64,000 nt of DNA from Methylorubrum sp. B1-46 (GCF_021117295.1 NZ_CP088247.1:1689001-1753000); one strand, 5' to 3'. Positions 16,897-26,480 are shown, counted from the first letter of the stretch. Made by a program: numbers and translations. Notes: generated by a model from the letters alone, not told the origin.

Positions 16897-17889
16897 TTAG
16901 GCGCCGCCGATGAGGATGCCCGTCGCGAGCACGAGGCCGCCGCCGAGCACGATCTGGAAGGCCGCCCGCAGGAAGGGCGTCTCCATGTAGCGGTTCTGGA
17001 TCCAGACGATGGCCCAGAGCTCGACGAAGACCACGGCGAAGGCAATGCTCGTCGCCAGCCAGAAATTCGGGATCAGGTAGGGCAGCGCGTGGCCGAGGCC
17101 GCCGATCGCCGTCATCATGCCGGAGGCGAGGCCGCGCTTGAGCGGCGAGCCGCGTCCGGAGATCTTGCCGTCGTCGTGGGCGGCTTCCGTGAAGCCCATC
17201 GAGATGCCGGCGCCGAGCGAGGCGGAGAGGCCGACGAGGAAGGTCGTCCACGGATTCTGCGTGGCGAACGCCGTGGCGAAGATCGGGGCGAGCGTCGAGA
17301 CCGAGCCGTCCATGAGGCCGGCGAGCCCCGGCTGGACCCAGGTCAGAACGAATTGGCGGTGGGCGACCGCATCCTCCGCGTCGCGGCCGGCCCCGTCCAG
17401 ATGCTGTTCGCTCAGCGCCTCGGCCGTGCGCTCGTGCGCGCTCTCCGCCGCGGCGAGGTCGCCGAGCAGGGCCCGCGTGTCGGCGTCGGTCGAGCGCCGG
17501 GCGGCGGCGAGGTAGAAGTCGCGCGCCTGCCGCTCCATCGCGGCGGCCTCCTCGCGGACGCGGTCGAGCCCGAGATTGCGCATCAGCCAGAGCGGCTTGC
17601 GGGCATAATAGCCGGCGATGTGCTCGCGCCGGATCGGGAGGATGAAGTCGCCGAAGCGCGCCTTGTAACGCGCGATCAGACGGCGTCGGTGCTCGTCCTC
17701 GGCCTCCGCCATCGCGTCGAACAGGGCGGCGGAATGGGGATAGTCGGCGCGCAGGCGTGCCGCGTAGGCGCGGTAGATCTGGCCGTCCTCCTCCTCGGAG
17801 CCGATGGCGAGGGCCAGGATCTCCTGCTCGCTGAGATCGTCGAACCGTTTCCGGCCGCCGAGCGTCAGCATCGAGAGACGGCTCATCAT
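16897..17889 (-). CDS. mbfA: Membrane-bound ferritin-like iron exporter (MbfA, ferritin-VIT1 fusion)
   Basis: A 330-residue protein with an N-terminal ferritin-like domain (residues about 15-165, with iron ligands in EEEDGQIYRAY, EAEDEHRRRL, EEAAAMERQARDFY and AAESAHERT) and a C-terminal VIT1-like membrane domain of about five segments. Homologues in Agrobacterium and Bradyrhizobium export iron and protect against iron and peroxide stress under Irr control. No convincing Irr box is visible in the short upstream gap. Confidence 0.9.
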   Translation of the reverse strand: MMSRLSMLTLGGRKRFDDLSEQEILALAIGSEEEDGQIYRAYAARLRADYPHSAALFDAMAEAEDEHRRRLIARYKARFGDFILPIRREHIAGYYARKPLWLMRNLGLDRVREEAAAMERQARDFYLAAARRSTDADTRALLGDLAAAESAHERTAEALSEQHLDGAGRDAEDAVAHRQFVLTWVQPGLAGLMDGSVSTLAPIFATAFATQNPWTTFLVGLSASLGAGISMGFTEAAHDDGKISGRGSPLKRGLASGMMTAIGGLGHALPYLIPNFWLATSIAFAVVFVELWAIVWIQNRYMETPFLRAAFQIVLGGGLVLATGILIGGA

Positions 17890-17938
17890 CGGTGTGTCGA
17901 CCTCCAGGGAGGGCGCATCGCAGCAGGTCTGAGTGACC

Positions 17939-18961
17939 TCACCCCTCCTGCTCCTGCAGCAGCCGGTACTCGCGGCCGTGGCGGCAATAGCCCTCGACGA
18001 TGTGGCTCATCAGCGCGCGCTTCTTCGCATCGAGCGCGCCGAGGATGCGCGCGGGCCGCCCGCCCCAGAGATGGCCGCCCTCCAGCAACTGGCCCGGATC
18101 GGTGGTCGAGCCGCCGGCCAGCATCACGTCGTCGGCCACCACCGTGCCCGGTGCGAGCACGGAGCCGATGCCGATGAGGGAGCGGGCGCCGATCCGGCAA
18201 TCGGCCATGCGCACATTGTGGCCGATGGTGGTGTCGCGCCCGATCACCACGCCCTCGCCGCGGCTGCGGATCACGGTGTTGTCCTGGATGTTGGTGTCGG
18301 CGCCGACCACGATCGGGCCGACCTCGGCAGCGAGTTCGCAGGAGAACAGCACCGTCACCCCGGCGCCGAGCGCGATGCGGCCGGAGAGCCGGGCGGTGCG
18401 GGCCACGAACACACTGGCGTCGGTCTCCGGCGGCTCGGCCGGCGCGGGCTGGTTCGCCGTCTCGCCCGAAGCCTCGCGCAGGCGCTCGGCCCGCTCGGCG
18501 AGTTCCTCCGGCGTGACGGGGCGCAATCGCTTGGCCGGGTTGCCGCCATAGGCGAAGCCGCTCTCGAGGTTCGAGCGGGGGAAGATCGTCGCGCCCGCCT
18601 CGATCAGCACGTTGTCGCCGACAATCGCTCCGTCGAGGATGATGGCGTCGTCCTCGATCACCACGTCCGAGCCGACGGTGCAGGCATGCACCACCGCGTT
18701 GCGGCCGACCGTGACCCGGTCGCCGATATGGGTCGGCAGCGATTCGGTGGCGATGTGGACGGTGGAGCGGGCGCCGAGCCAGAAGCGGTCGCCCGCGGTG
18801 ATCGGCTGGCCGTCGCTGCGGATCACGCTGTCGTCCCCGAGCCAGGCCTGGGACCCGAGGGTGGCAGTGCCGATCACCGTGCTGGCGCGCCCGCACCAGA
18901 CGGGGCGGCTGGCGAAGACGGGCAGGATGCCGTCATGGGGCAGGATCAGGTCGGGCGTCAC
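17939..18961 (-). CDS. Tandem gamma-carbonic-anhydrase-like left-handed beta-helix protein
   Basis: About 340 residues with two hexapeptide-repeat beta-helix domains joined by an acidic linker rich in Ala, Pro and Glu (about residues 165-190). The first resembles gamma-carbonic anhydrase with His in TVHIAT and VVHAC but Arg where the VGH ligand is expected. The second keeps IGH and a QDNTVI strand but lacks the last His. Neither copy alone has a full zinc triad. Both end in GGxPAK/R segments as in CamH/PaaY proteins. The GTG at 18961 is my preferred start but has only a weak ribosome site; an in-frame ATG at 19075 would add non-conserved residues. Catalysis is uncertain. Confidence 0.75.
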   Translation of the reverse strand: MTPDLILPHDGILPVFASRPVWCGRASTVIGTATLGSQAWLGDDSVIRSDGQPITAGDRFWLGARSTVHIATESLPTHIGDRVTVGRNAVVHACTVGSDVVIEDDAIILDGAIVGDNVLIEAGATIFPRSNLESGFAYGGNPAKRLRPVTPEELAERAERLREASGETANQPAPAEPPETDASVFVARTARLSGRIALGAGVTVLFSCELAAEVGPIVVGADTNIQDNTVIRSRGEGVVIGRDTTIGHNVRMADCRIGARSLIGIGSVLAPGTVVADDVMLAGGSTTDPGQLLEGGHLWGGRPARILGALDAKKRALMSHIVEGYCRHGREYRLLQEQEG

Positions 18962-19109
18962 GTCGCGGCTCGCTGTTCTTCGAAACGGCGCCGGTGGCGC
19001 GGTCCTCTTCTTGAGCCATATAGGCCCACGGGCAAATGGAGTAACGGGCCGGCGTGAAAACGCTCGCCGCACCATGCCTGCCCGCGTACGCGTTCCCGAA
19101 GAGGCGATC

Positions 19110-19562
19110 ATGACGGTCAGCATCCAGTCCGAGCCCTTCGACACCGCCGCCGAGATCGCCCGGATCGAGGCGGAACTGGCGGGGCGGGCGGGCGCGGTCG
19201 TGACCTTTTCCGGCCTGTGCCGCGACGAGGCGGGCCGGCTCGCGGCGCTGGAACTGGAGCATTACCCCGGCATGGCCGAGGCCGAGATCGCCCGCGTGGT
19301 CGAGGAGGCGCGCGCGCGCTGGCCGGTCCAGGCCCTGCGGGTGATCCACCGCCACGGGCTGGTGCGGCCGGGCGAGGGCATCGTCCTCGTCGTCACCGCC
19401 TCACCCCATCGCAAGGCCGCCTTCGCGGCGGCCGATTTCCTGATGGACTACCTCAAGACCCGCGCGCCCTTCTGGAAGCGCGAGCACCTCGCCGACGGCA
19501 CCACCGGCGGCTGGGTCGAGGCGACGGAGGCCGATGCCGCCGCCGCGCAGGCTTGGACGTGA
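19110..19562 (+). CDS. moaE: Molybdopterin synthase catalytic (large) subunit
   Basis: Converts precursor Z to molybdopterin with sulfur from MoaD. The 150-residue product has GAVVTFSGLCRDE (about residues 29-41), ELEHYPGMAE, IHRHGLVRPGEG and the catalytic-region ASPHRKAAF and KTRAPFWKRE, typical of MoaE. The start has GAAGAGG eight bases upstream. moaD is not adjacent here, so the partner must be elsewhere. Confidence 0.94.
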   Translation: MTVSIQSEPFDTAAEIARIEAELAGRAGAVVTFSGLCRDEAGRLAALELEHYPGMAEAEIARVVEEARARWPVQALRVIHRHGLVRPGEGIVLVVTASPHRKAAFAAADFLMDYLKTRAPFWKREHLADGTTGGWVEATEADAAAAQAWT

Positions 19563-19634
19563 ACATCTGGGCCTGAACGATCGATCGTCCCGGGCCAGCC
19601 GCCTCACACGAACCGCGAACGGATTCCCGACCTC

Positions 19635-20825
19635 ATGACGGCTCCCCCTTTCAGCCCGCCGGCCGACCCGCCCGGCGCACGGCGCCTCGCGGTCGCCGGC
19701 ATCGCGGTCGTGGCGTTCGCCGCTGCGCTCTGGCTCGCCTGGACCGCGGCGGCGACGCTGCTGCTGATCTTTTCCGGCATCCTGTTCGCCGTCTTCCTCG
19801 ACGGGCTCACCCGCGGTCTCGGCCACGTGCTGCCGATCGGGCGGGGCTGGCGCCTTGCTCTCGCCTGCCTCGTGCTCGCCGCCCTCGCGCTGGGTCTCAC
19901 GGCCTTCGGCGGCGCCACCGTGGCAAGCCAAGCGCGCGACCTCGGCACCACGGTGCGCCAGCAATCGGAGACCGTGCGCGATTGGCTGAAGGAGCGCGGC
20001 ATTGAGATCGACCTGTCTCAAGCGACCCCGGCGCCCCAGGGTGCCGGTGCCGAGTCCGGTCAGGGCGAGAAGGACGAGGGCCAAGCTGGAAAGAGCCAGG
20101 ACGGAAAGAGCCAGGACGGAAAGGGACAGAAGCAGGGCGGTCTCGCGGGCCTCGCCTCGGGCGCCCTGAAGAGCCCCGGCTCGCTCCTCTCGGATGCCGG
20201 CAACGTGCTCGGCCCGGCCACGACCGTGGTGATCGCGCTGTTCAACGCGCTCGGCAACGTGCTCGTGATCATCTTCCTCGGTGTCGCGATCGCTGCCGAT
20301 CCGGGGAGCTACCGCGACGGCGCCCTGCGGCTCGTGCCCCGGCGCCGCCGCGAGAAAGCCGCGCGCGTCCTCGACGGGTCGGGCGAGACCCTGCGGCACT
20401 GGCTGTTCGGCCAACTCGTGACCATGGCGGCGATCTTCGTGCTGACCTGGGTGGGCCTCAGCTTCCTCGGCATCGGCGGCGCGCTGATCCTCGGGCTCCA
20501 GGCCGGCCTGCTCGCCTTCGTGCCGACGATCGGGCCGCTGATCGCGGGCGTGGTGATCCTGCTGAGCAGCCTCGCCTCCGGGCTGAACGGCTTGCTCGGC
20601 GCGCTCGGCGTCTACCTCGCGGTGCAGACGGCGGAGAGCTACGGACTGACGCCGTTCATCCAGCGGCGCGCCCTCGACCTGCCGGCGGCGACGATCTTCG
20701 CCGGCCAGCTCCTGTTCGGCGTGCTGTTCGGCCTGTGGGGCGTGGCGCTCGCCCTGCCGCTCGTGGCGGTGATCAAGGTGCTGCTGGACGAGCTTTACAT
20801 CGAGGACGGCGCGGAGGGAGCCTGA
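19635..20825 (+). CDS. AI-2E/PerM-family inner-membrane permease
   Basis: A 396-residue membrane protein with about seven to eight hydrophobic segments and the family's C-terminal block FVPTIGPLIAGVVI...LFGVLFGLWGVALALPL. A hydrophilic Lys/Gln/Gly-rich loop (about residues 135-170) contains an exact 15-base tandem duplication (20088-20102 and 20103-20117, encoding GKSQD). The family includes the AI-2 exporter TqsA and Na+/H+ antiporters, so the substrate is unknown. It stands alone after moaE. Confidence 0.85.
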   Translation: MTAPPFSPPADPPGARRLAVAGIAVVAFAAALWLAWTAAATLLLIFSGILFAVFLDGLTRGLGHVLPIGRGWRLALACLVLAALALGLTAFGGATVASQARDLGTTVRQQSETVRDWLKERGIEIDLSQATPAPQGAGAESGQGEKDEGQAGKSQDGKSQDGKGQKQGGLAGLASGALKSPGSLLSDAGNVLGPATTVVIALFNALGNVLVIIFLGVAIAADPGSYRDGALRLVPRRRREKAARVLDGSGETLRHWLFGQLVTMAAIFVLTWVGLSFLGIGGALILGLQAGLLAFVPTIGPLIAGVVILLSSLASGLNGLLGALGVYLAVQTAESYGLTPFIQRRALDLPAATIFAGQLLFGVLFGLWGVALALPLVAVIKVLLDELYIEDGAEGA

Positions 20826-20864
20826 CGCGATGTCCCGCTGATCGCTTCGGGACAAGTGGTATGT

Positions 20865-20890
20865 CCCTCTCCCCGCGTGCGGGGAGAGGG
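20865..20890. terminator. Strong hairpin between convergent genes
   Basis: CCCTCTCCCC (20865-20874) and GGGGAGAGGG (20881-20890) form a perfect ten-pair stem with a six-base loop in the gap between the permease and mqo, which converge. There is no U-run, so it may be a factor-dependent terminator or REP-like element. A similar palindrome is at 46751-46772. Confidence 0.45.
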
Positions 20891-20949
20891 GAACCAACGG
20901 CTTCCGAAATGATCATCAGGAAACCGTTCGATCGTCTGATCCGACCGCC

Positions 20950-20999
20950 TTACGGCGCCATGTCCTTCTTACGGCGCCATGTCCTTACGGCGCCATGTC
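20950..20999. repeat. Triple tandem repeat covering the mqo stop codon
   Basis: TTACGGCGCCATGTC occurs three times, at 20950, 20969 and 20985, the first two separated by three extra bases. On the minus strand the 20985 copy encodes the last residues DMAP and stop of mqo; the other two repeat that end and stop just downstream. Confidence 0.9.
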
Positions 21000-22703
21000 G
21001 GGGACCGGCTTGACCGTACCCATCTCGGCCGCGGGGGTCGGCTGGGCCGGAGTGCCGATCTGCGGCGGCGGGGTGAGCTGCAACTGCTCGCTGGTATAGG
21101 CGAGCTCCTGGTAGACCCGGTGCGGATCGTCGTTCAGCTTGGTGCCGTAGCTCGGCACGATCTGGCGGATCTTCGCCTGCCATTCCGGGCTGGCGACCTG
21201 CTTGGCAAACACCTTCTCCAGCACGTTCAGCATGATCGGCGGGGCGGTGGAGGCGCCCGGCGAGGCGCCGAGCAGCGCGGCGATGCTGCCGTCCTTGGCC
21301 GACACCACCTCGGTGCCGAGCTTCAGGACACCGCCCTTCTCCGCGTCGCGCTTGATGATCTGCACGCGCTGGCCGGCCTGGACGAGGCGCCACTCGTCCT
21401 TCTTCGCGTCGGGGAAGTACTCGCGCAGGGCCTGGTAGCGGTCCTCGTCGGACAGCATCACCTGGCCGGCGAGGTACTCGATCAGCGGGTACTGCTCCAC
21501 GCCGACGCGGACCATCGGCCAGACGTTGCTGGTGGTGGTCGAGGTCAGCAGGTCGAAATACGAGCCCTCCTTCAGGAACTTGGTCGAGAAGGTCGCGAAC
21601 GGTCCGAACAGGATCACGCGCTTGCCGTCGAGCACGCGGGTGTCGAGGTGCGGCACCGACATCGGCGGCGAGCCGACCGAGGCCTTGCCGTAGGCCTTGG
21701 CGAGGTGGCGCATCGCCACCTCCGTGTTCTCGGTGACGAGGAACGAGCCGCCGACGGGAAAGCCGGCATAGTCGTCAGCCTCGGGGATGCCGGTGGCCTG
21801 GAGCAGGTGCAGGGCGCCGCCGCCCGCGCCGATGAACACGAACTTGACATCGACCGTGGACCGGCTGCCGTCCTTCAGGTTCTTCGACGTGACGCGCCAC
21901 GTGTACCCGTCCTTGCCGTCCTTGATGCGCTCGAAGCTCTCGACCTCAGTCGAGAGGCGCAGGTCGAATTTCGGCTGGCTCTTCAGGGAGGCGATGTACT
22001 GACGGGTGACCTCACCCCACTCGCAATCGGTGCCGAGCGGCGACCACGTGGCGGCGACCTTCTGCTTCGGGTCGCGCCCCTCCATCATCAGGGGGACCCA
22101 TTTCTTGAGCTGCTCGGGGTCGGTCGAGAACTCCATTCCGGCAAAGAGCGGGCTGGCTTTCAGCGCCTCGTAGCGCTTGCGCAGGTAGGTGATGTTGTCG
22201 TCGCCCCAGACGAAGCTCATGTGGGGCGTGGAATTGATGAAGCTGCGCGGGTTCTTGAGCACGCCCTGCCGGACCTGCCAGGCCATGAACTGGCGGGTGA
22301 CCTGGAAGGCCTCGTTGATCTCGACGGCCTTCTTGATCTGGATGTTCCCCTTGGAATCCTCCGGCGTGTAGTTGAGCTCGGCGAGGGCCGAGTGGCCGGT
22401 ACCGGCATTGTTCCAGCCGTTGGAGCTTTCCAGCGCCACGCCGTCGAGCCGCTCGACCATCTCCAGCGACCAGTCGGGCTCGAGTTCGCGCAGCCAGACG
22501 CCGAGCGTCGCGCTCATGATGCCGCCGCCGATCAGCAGGACATCGACCTTGCGGGCCTCGCCCGCGGCGAGCAGGGGCGACGCCGGCAGAGCGGTTGCGG
22601 CCAGACCGGCCAGGGCGCCGCCGAGGACTTGACGCCGGTTCATCGGCATTGGGCTATGTTGCACATTGGCGGAGCGAATGTGCATTTTATCGTCAGCGTT
22701 CAT
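20985..22703 (-). CDS. mqo: Malate:quinone oxidoreductase with N-terminal export-type signal
   Basis: FAD-dependent membrane-associated oxidation of malate to oxaloacetate with electrons passed to quinone. FAD-binding [13 protein letters not shown] (about residues 56-68) and the conserved [17 protein letters not shown] follow, and the length matches the family after the tail. Unusually, residues about 19-47 read [20 protein letters not shown] and on to LLAAG, which looks like a twin-arginine signal, suggesting action on the periplasmic face. Several Met codons (22703, 22685, 22649, 22643) could start it; the signal is retained in all. The C-terminus has a Pro/Thr-rich tail of about 30 residues. 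Confidence 0.9.
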   Translation of the reverse strand: MNADDKMHIRSANVQHSPMPMNRRQVLGGALAGLAATALPASPLLAAGEARKVDVLLIGGGIMSATLGVWLRELEPDWSLEMVERLDGVALESSNGWNNAGTGHSALAELNYTPEDSKGNIQIKKAVEINEAFQVTRQFMAWQVRQGVLKNPRSFINSTPHMSFVWGDDNITYLRKRYEALKASPLFAGMEFSTDPEQLKKWVPLMMEGRDPKQKVAATWSPLGTDCEWGEVTRQYIASLKSQPKFDLRLSTEVESFERIKDGKDGYTWRVTSKNLKDGSRSTVDVKFVFIGAGGGALHLLQATGIPEADDYAGFPVGGSFLVTENTEVAMRHLAKAYGKASVGSPPMSVPHLDTRVLDGKRVILFGPFATFSTKFLKEGSYFDLLTSTTTSNVWPMVRVGVEQYPLIEYLAGQVMLSDEDRYQALREYFPDAKKDEWRLVQAGQRVQIIKRDAEKGGVLKLGTEVVSAKDGSIAALLGASPGASTAPPIMLNVLEKVFAKQVASPEWQAKIRQIVPSYGTKLNDDPHRVYQELAYTSEQLQLTPPPQIGTPAQPTPAAEMGTVKPVPDMAP

Positions 22704-22916
22704 TTTATTTTACGCGCCGCTCAAAAATTTATTGGTCCCGTGGGTGCGCTACAACAGGATTGGGCCAGCCACAATCCGGTGATTACATGGCTGCCATGCC
22801 CTGAAAACTTGAACAGGGACGGCGGATTGTCAGGCCTCACGGGAGAGATCGTTCGGCCCCGCCCGGGCCTGAATCAAGGGCGACCTGAGATGACTGGCGC
22901 TCCTCTCTTGGAAACG

Positions 22917-23591
22917 TCAGCGTGCGGCCGAGCGCTCGACCCGCCGCACGCTGGCGAGAATGGAACGGGCCGCTTCGTGCCGGACCGCGCCGGTCTCGCA
23001 GGTCTTGCAGATCGCTCCGAGATAGCGGCCGTCGACCACCGTCTCGGCGAACAGGCCCGACTTGAAGCGCGGCGCCGCCTCGGTCTCGACCGCGATCCAG
23101 TCGCGGGCGCCGAACCGCTCCGGCCCGAGCGGTTTGCGGATCGAGGCGCTCGCGCTCGTGCTCTTCAGGACCGCGCGCAGGCGGACATAGCGGGAGAGCG
23201 GCGTGGCGTGGAGGCCGGCGAGGCGGGCGGCGTCGTCCTCGCCCTCGACCGCCTTCGGGCGCAGGCGAAGCGTGCAGGCCTCCCGCGTGCGGGCGCAGGC
23301 CGGGGTCTCGCATACGATCCGCACCACGCGCCGTCCGGAGGCATCACCGGGATCCCCGCCCGCCTCCTCCAGCACCCAGCCCGGCGGCAGATCGAGCCGG
23401 AAGCCCTGATCCAGGCGCAGCGTGATCGGGCCCGCCGGGGTATCCGCCGGGTCCGTGCTCACATCCGGTGCCGGTTCCTCGGTCGAGTCCGGCATCTCTT
23501 CGGCCCAGGCCGGGGTGAAGGCGGATAAGCCGGCCAACAGGTAGGAGGCGAGAAGGGCCGCGCGCAGGCGGTGGGCGGACGCATCGGTCAT
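22917..23591 (-). CDS. Exported protein of unknown function
   Basis: A 224-residue protein with a signal peptide (MTDASAHRLRAALLASYLLA to about residue 28, ending AWA), an acidic Pro/Asp/Glu stretch, and a domain with five cysteines (CETPACARTREAC, CKTC). I do not recognise the family. Its start overlaps the stop of the upstream membrane protein gene by four bases, so the two are probably translated together and may work as a pair at the envelope. Confidence 0.78.
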   Translation of the reverse strand: MTDASAHRLRAALLASYLLAGLSAFTPAWAEEMPDSTEEPAPDVSTDPADTPAGPITLRLDQGFRLDLPPGWVLEEAGGDPGDASGRRVVRIVCETPACARTREACTLRLRPKAVEGEDDAARLAGLHATPLSRYVRLRAVLKSTSASASIRKPLGPERFGARDWIAVETEAAPRFKSGLFAETVVDGRYLGAICKTCETGAVRHEAARSILASVRRVERSAAR

Positions 23592-24679
23592 CGGGCGCGT
23601 GTCTCCGCTGGGATGTGGCGTTCGGCGAGAGCCTCGACGCGGGCGCGCGCCTCCGGCTCGAAGATCCGCAGCGGCACGGGCAGCACCTCGTCCCAGCGCA
23701 TCGGCAGGATCATCAGGTCGCCGACGCGCTCGCGCCCGCGGAACAGCGGCCAGCCGAGATGCGCGCGGGCGCCGTCCTTCGCGGTGGTGATGCCGGATTC
23801 GTCGATCACGATCTCGGCCGCGCCGGGCGGCGCCTCGGCCTCGAGCTGACGGGCGAGATCGCCAGCGAACCAGCGGCTCGCGCGGGGATGGACCGCGAAG
23901 AACCCCACGATCACCGCCGCGGTGAAGGCGGCGGGCTTCCAGACGTCGTTCGCGACCATCTCGGCGAAGAGCGGCAGCGCGTCGGCGAGCGGCACCCGGT
24001 AGGGATCGACCGCCCAGAGCATCATCAGCAGGGCCGGATAGAGCAGGGTCAGGCCAACGAGCCACGCGGCGGCGCCGGTGAGCCGGGCGCGGCGGGCCCA
24101 GGGATTGCCGAGGCTGCGCAGGATGAGCGGCACCCGTTCGTCGGCCGTCAGGCGCATCGTCGCGCGCAAAGCCTCGGGCCCGGCGGCCGGTTCGGCCGGC
24201 GGCAGTGCGGGAGCGGGTCGGCCGGCGCAGGCCTGGACCCAGCGCCGGATGCCCGCGATCGTCTCCGGGCTCAGAGACGCCTTGGGCAGGACGATCGGGA
24301 CCTCGCCGATCTCCGTCGGCAGGAAGAGGTGGTGCCGGTCCTCCCCGAGCGCGCCGATGTGCGGCCAGGGCACGAAGCTCGTGAGATCCGGCGCGGTCTG
24401 GGTCAGCCCGGCGCCGTCGAGCCGGTAGCGCACTGGCACGGGGCTCGGATCGTGGCCGTCGCCGCCCGGCGGCCCCATCAGGGCCCGCACCCGGCGGCGG
24501 GCAAACCAGGGGTGGAGCGCGTAAGTCGCAAGCAGAGCGAGCGTGATCAGTCCGAGATAAGCGGCGAGCGGCAGCGGATCGAAGCCGGACAGGTCGCGCC
24601 AGAATGCGGACAGGGTGCGGCGCCCGCCCGCCGTCGCCCAGCCGGAGACCGCGCCGAGCAGGATGAGAAACCACACCAC
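23588..24679 (-). CDS. Membrane protein of unknown function (possibly YcxB-like)
   Basis: At least 363 residues with four membrane segments in two pairs (about residues 1-15 and 38-55; 200-220 and 245-262), each pair followed by a soluble domain resembling the YcxB-like repeat (a SFVPWPHIGALGEDRHHLF block and a later WPLFRGRERVGDLMILPM block), so it may be an internal duplication. The first standard start is GTG at 24679, but plausible coding continues upstream to about 24841 (PEAPLTF repeated, then DRITGNLYAQREPLA) with only a CTG start there. Translationally coupled to the exported protein downstream. Confidence 0.72.
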   Translation of the reverse strand: MVWFLILLGAVSGWATAGGRRTLSAFWRDLSGFDPLPLAAYLGLITLALLATYALHPWFARRRVRALMGPPGGDGHDPSPVPVRYRLDGAGLTQTAPDLTSFVPWPHIGALGEDRHHLFLPTEIGEVPIVLPKASLSPETIAGIRRWVQACAGRPAPALPPAEPAAGPEALRATMRLTADERVPLILRSLGNPWARRARLTGAAAWLVGLTLLYPALLMMLWAVDPYRVPLADALPLFAEMVANDVWKPAAFTAAVIVGFFAVHPRASRWFAGDLARQLEAEAPPGAAEIVIDESGITTAKDGARAHLGWPLFRGRERVGDLMILPMRWDEVLPVPLRIFEPEARARVEALAERHIPAETRAR

Positions 24680-25003
24680 CGGCAGGCCGAGCGTGAGGAT
24701 GCGCCGCCGCTGCGCCGCGAGCGGCTCCCGCTGCGCGTAGAGGTTGCCGGTGATCCGGTCCGCGAAGGTGAGCGGCGCCTCGAAGGTGAGCGGCGCCTCC
24801 GGAACGGGCGGGCGGCCGGAAATGGAGGGGACGACGGACAGGGGTGGACCTCGTGGGCTGGAGCGCTCTCGGGCGAAGCGGATGCCGGTTCAGCGGCGCG
24901 CGCATCGAACCGGGACTGGGGAGCCGCCGCCGATTGCCGGATGACGCCTGGCAGGGTTGGCAGTTGCATTGTGAATCGCATTACCCGCGCTACATGCGCG
25001 CGC

Positions 25004-26452
25004 ATGCCGATCCGACATTCGCTCCCCTCGCTCCGCCGCCTCCGAACCGGGTGGCCGGCCGGGGCGCTGCTCTGGGCGGGGGCAGCCGTGGCCACCCCGG
25101 AGGCGCCGCCCACTGCGGCGAAACCCGATCCGATCAGGATCCCCATCGGTGACACGGTGCATGGGGTCCGCCTCGACGCGCTCCAGCGCTTCGGGGCGAC
25201 CCCGCTGCCCGAGATCTGCGGCGGGCCGCCGGAGACGGAGACGATGCAGGCCTTCCTGCTCACCCTGATCTGCGACGCCGAGCAGGGGAAGACGACCGAG
25301 AACGGCAGCGGGGCGCCGACGCCGGGCGAGGCCGCCCTGATGCTCGCGGCGGACCGGCTCGACGCGTTGAAGGATCGGCCCGCCGCAGAGCGCGAGACGC
25401 CGCTGCGGGCGGTGAACGGGCTGATCCTCGCCGGTCTGCGCCGCGGCGAAGGCCGGCTGCTTGAATCCCTGGCCAGCCGCTTCTCCGACTTTGGCGAAGA
25501 GGCCCGCGACAGCACTCCTTTCGCCATTGCCGGCGAACTCCTGCTGGCCCAGACCGCGTTCTGCGACGCGGCCGACGGGCATTGCCGCGCCGGGGCCGAG
25601 ACCGCTTCGGCGGATGAGTTCGTGCAGGCCGGCCGCTGGCACAACGACGTCGATCAACTGCGGCGGGCCGGCGAGATGGCGGAGCGGGCCGAGCGCGGCG
25701 AGGGGCCGGAACCCCGCCAGCTCGACGAAAGAGGGTTGTTCAAGGCCCGCAACGCGGCCGGCGCCGCCTACAGCTACGCCGCCGCCTTCGCCGAACCGGC
25801 GGAGCGCCGGCCCTTTATGGAGCGATCGGTGGCGGCCTACGAGCGGGCGCTGCCGAGCGCGGAGGCGCAGGCGCCGTCCTTCGCCTCGGCACGGCTGTGG
25901 CACAATCTCGGCGCGGCCTATGTCGACCGCGCGGCGCTGACCCGGAACCTGAACGATTTCGAGCGTGGCGTTGCTCTCTACGAGCGGGCGATCCCGCTTT
26001 TCGATCCCCGGGACGACCGGCGGGCCCTGGCCCGCGCCCGCTCCAATATGGGCCGCGCCCGCAGCCGGATCGCGACGCGCAAGCGCGACCTTGCGATCCA
26101 TGACCGGGCGGTGGCCGACCAGCGCGCGGCGATCAAGGGCTACGAGGCGGCCTCCGAGACGTTCGACGCCGCCTTCGCCCGCTACCGGCTGGCGCAGGAT
26201 CTTTTCGACCGGGCGAAGACCGCCGACGGTCTCGCCCGCGACCTCGCGGCGAGCCGGGCCGGCGACGCGGCGCTGCGGCGCGACGTGCTGATCCGGATCG
26301 CCGCGGAGAGTCGCGAGCAGGCGCTGGCCCGGACCGCGCAGGCCGTGCCGGTGCTCGAACGGGCGGGCGCGACGCAGTATCTCGAATGGGCGCGGGAGCT
26401 CGAAGCGGAGATCCGCGCCGCTGAACCCAGAACCGGGTCTGAGACGAAGTGA
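25004..26452 (+). CDS. Exported TPR-like repeat protein
   Basis: A 482-residue protein with an N-terminal signal (MPIRHSLPSLRRLRTGWPAG through AAVATPEAPP, about residue 30) and a mainly alpha-helical body. From about residue 245 there are several degenerate tetratricopeptide-like units (ARLWHNLGAAYVDRA, ARARSNMGRARSRIA, ARYRLAQDLFDRA). Probably a periplasmic scaffold; no partner is evident. It converges on the VWA operon with 28 bases between the stops. Confidence 0.75.
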   Translation: MPIRHSLPSLRRLRTGWPAGALLWAGAAVATPEAPPTAAKPDPIRIPIGDTVHGVRLDALQRFGATPLPEICGGPPETETMQAFLLTLICDAEQGKTTENGSGAPTPGEAALMLAADRLDALKDRPAAERETPLRAVNGLILAGLRRGEGRLLESLASRFSDFGEEARDSTPFAIAGELLLAQTAFCDAADGHCRAGAETASADEFVQAGRWHNDVDQLRRAGEMAERAERGEGPEPRQLDERGLFKARNAAGAAYSYAAAFAEPAERRPFMERSVAAYERALPSAEAQAPSFASARLWHNLGAAYVDRAALTRNLNDFERGVALYERAIPLFDPRDDRRALARARSNMGRARSRIATRKRDLAIHDRAVADQRAAIKGYEAASETFDAAFARYRLAQDLFDRAKTADGLARDLAASRAGDAALRRDVLIRIAAESREQALARTAQAVPVLERAGATQYLEWARELEAEIRAAEPRTGSETK

Positions 26453-26480
26453 GCGGCGGGCGGGTGGCGCCGGCGCCATC

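Noticed and set aside
17890..17938. Irr box controlling mbfA
   Set aside because: The gap upstream of mbfA has no TTTAGAA-type half-sites, despite Irr control of homologues elsewhere.
22917..24905. One long minus-strand frame of 662 codons
   Set aside because: Only its last 224 codons read as a protein (signal peptide plus domain); the rest is out of frame with the membrane-protein gene at 23588-24679.
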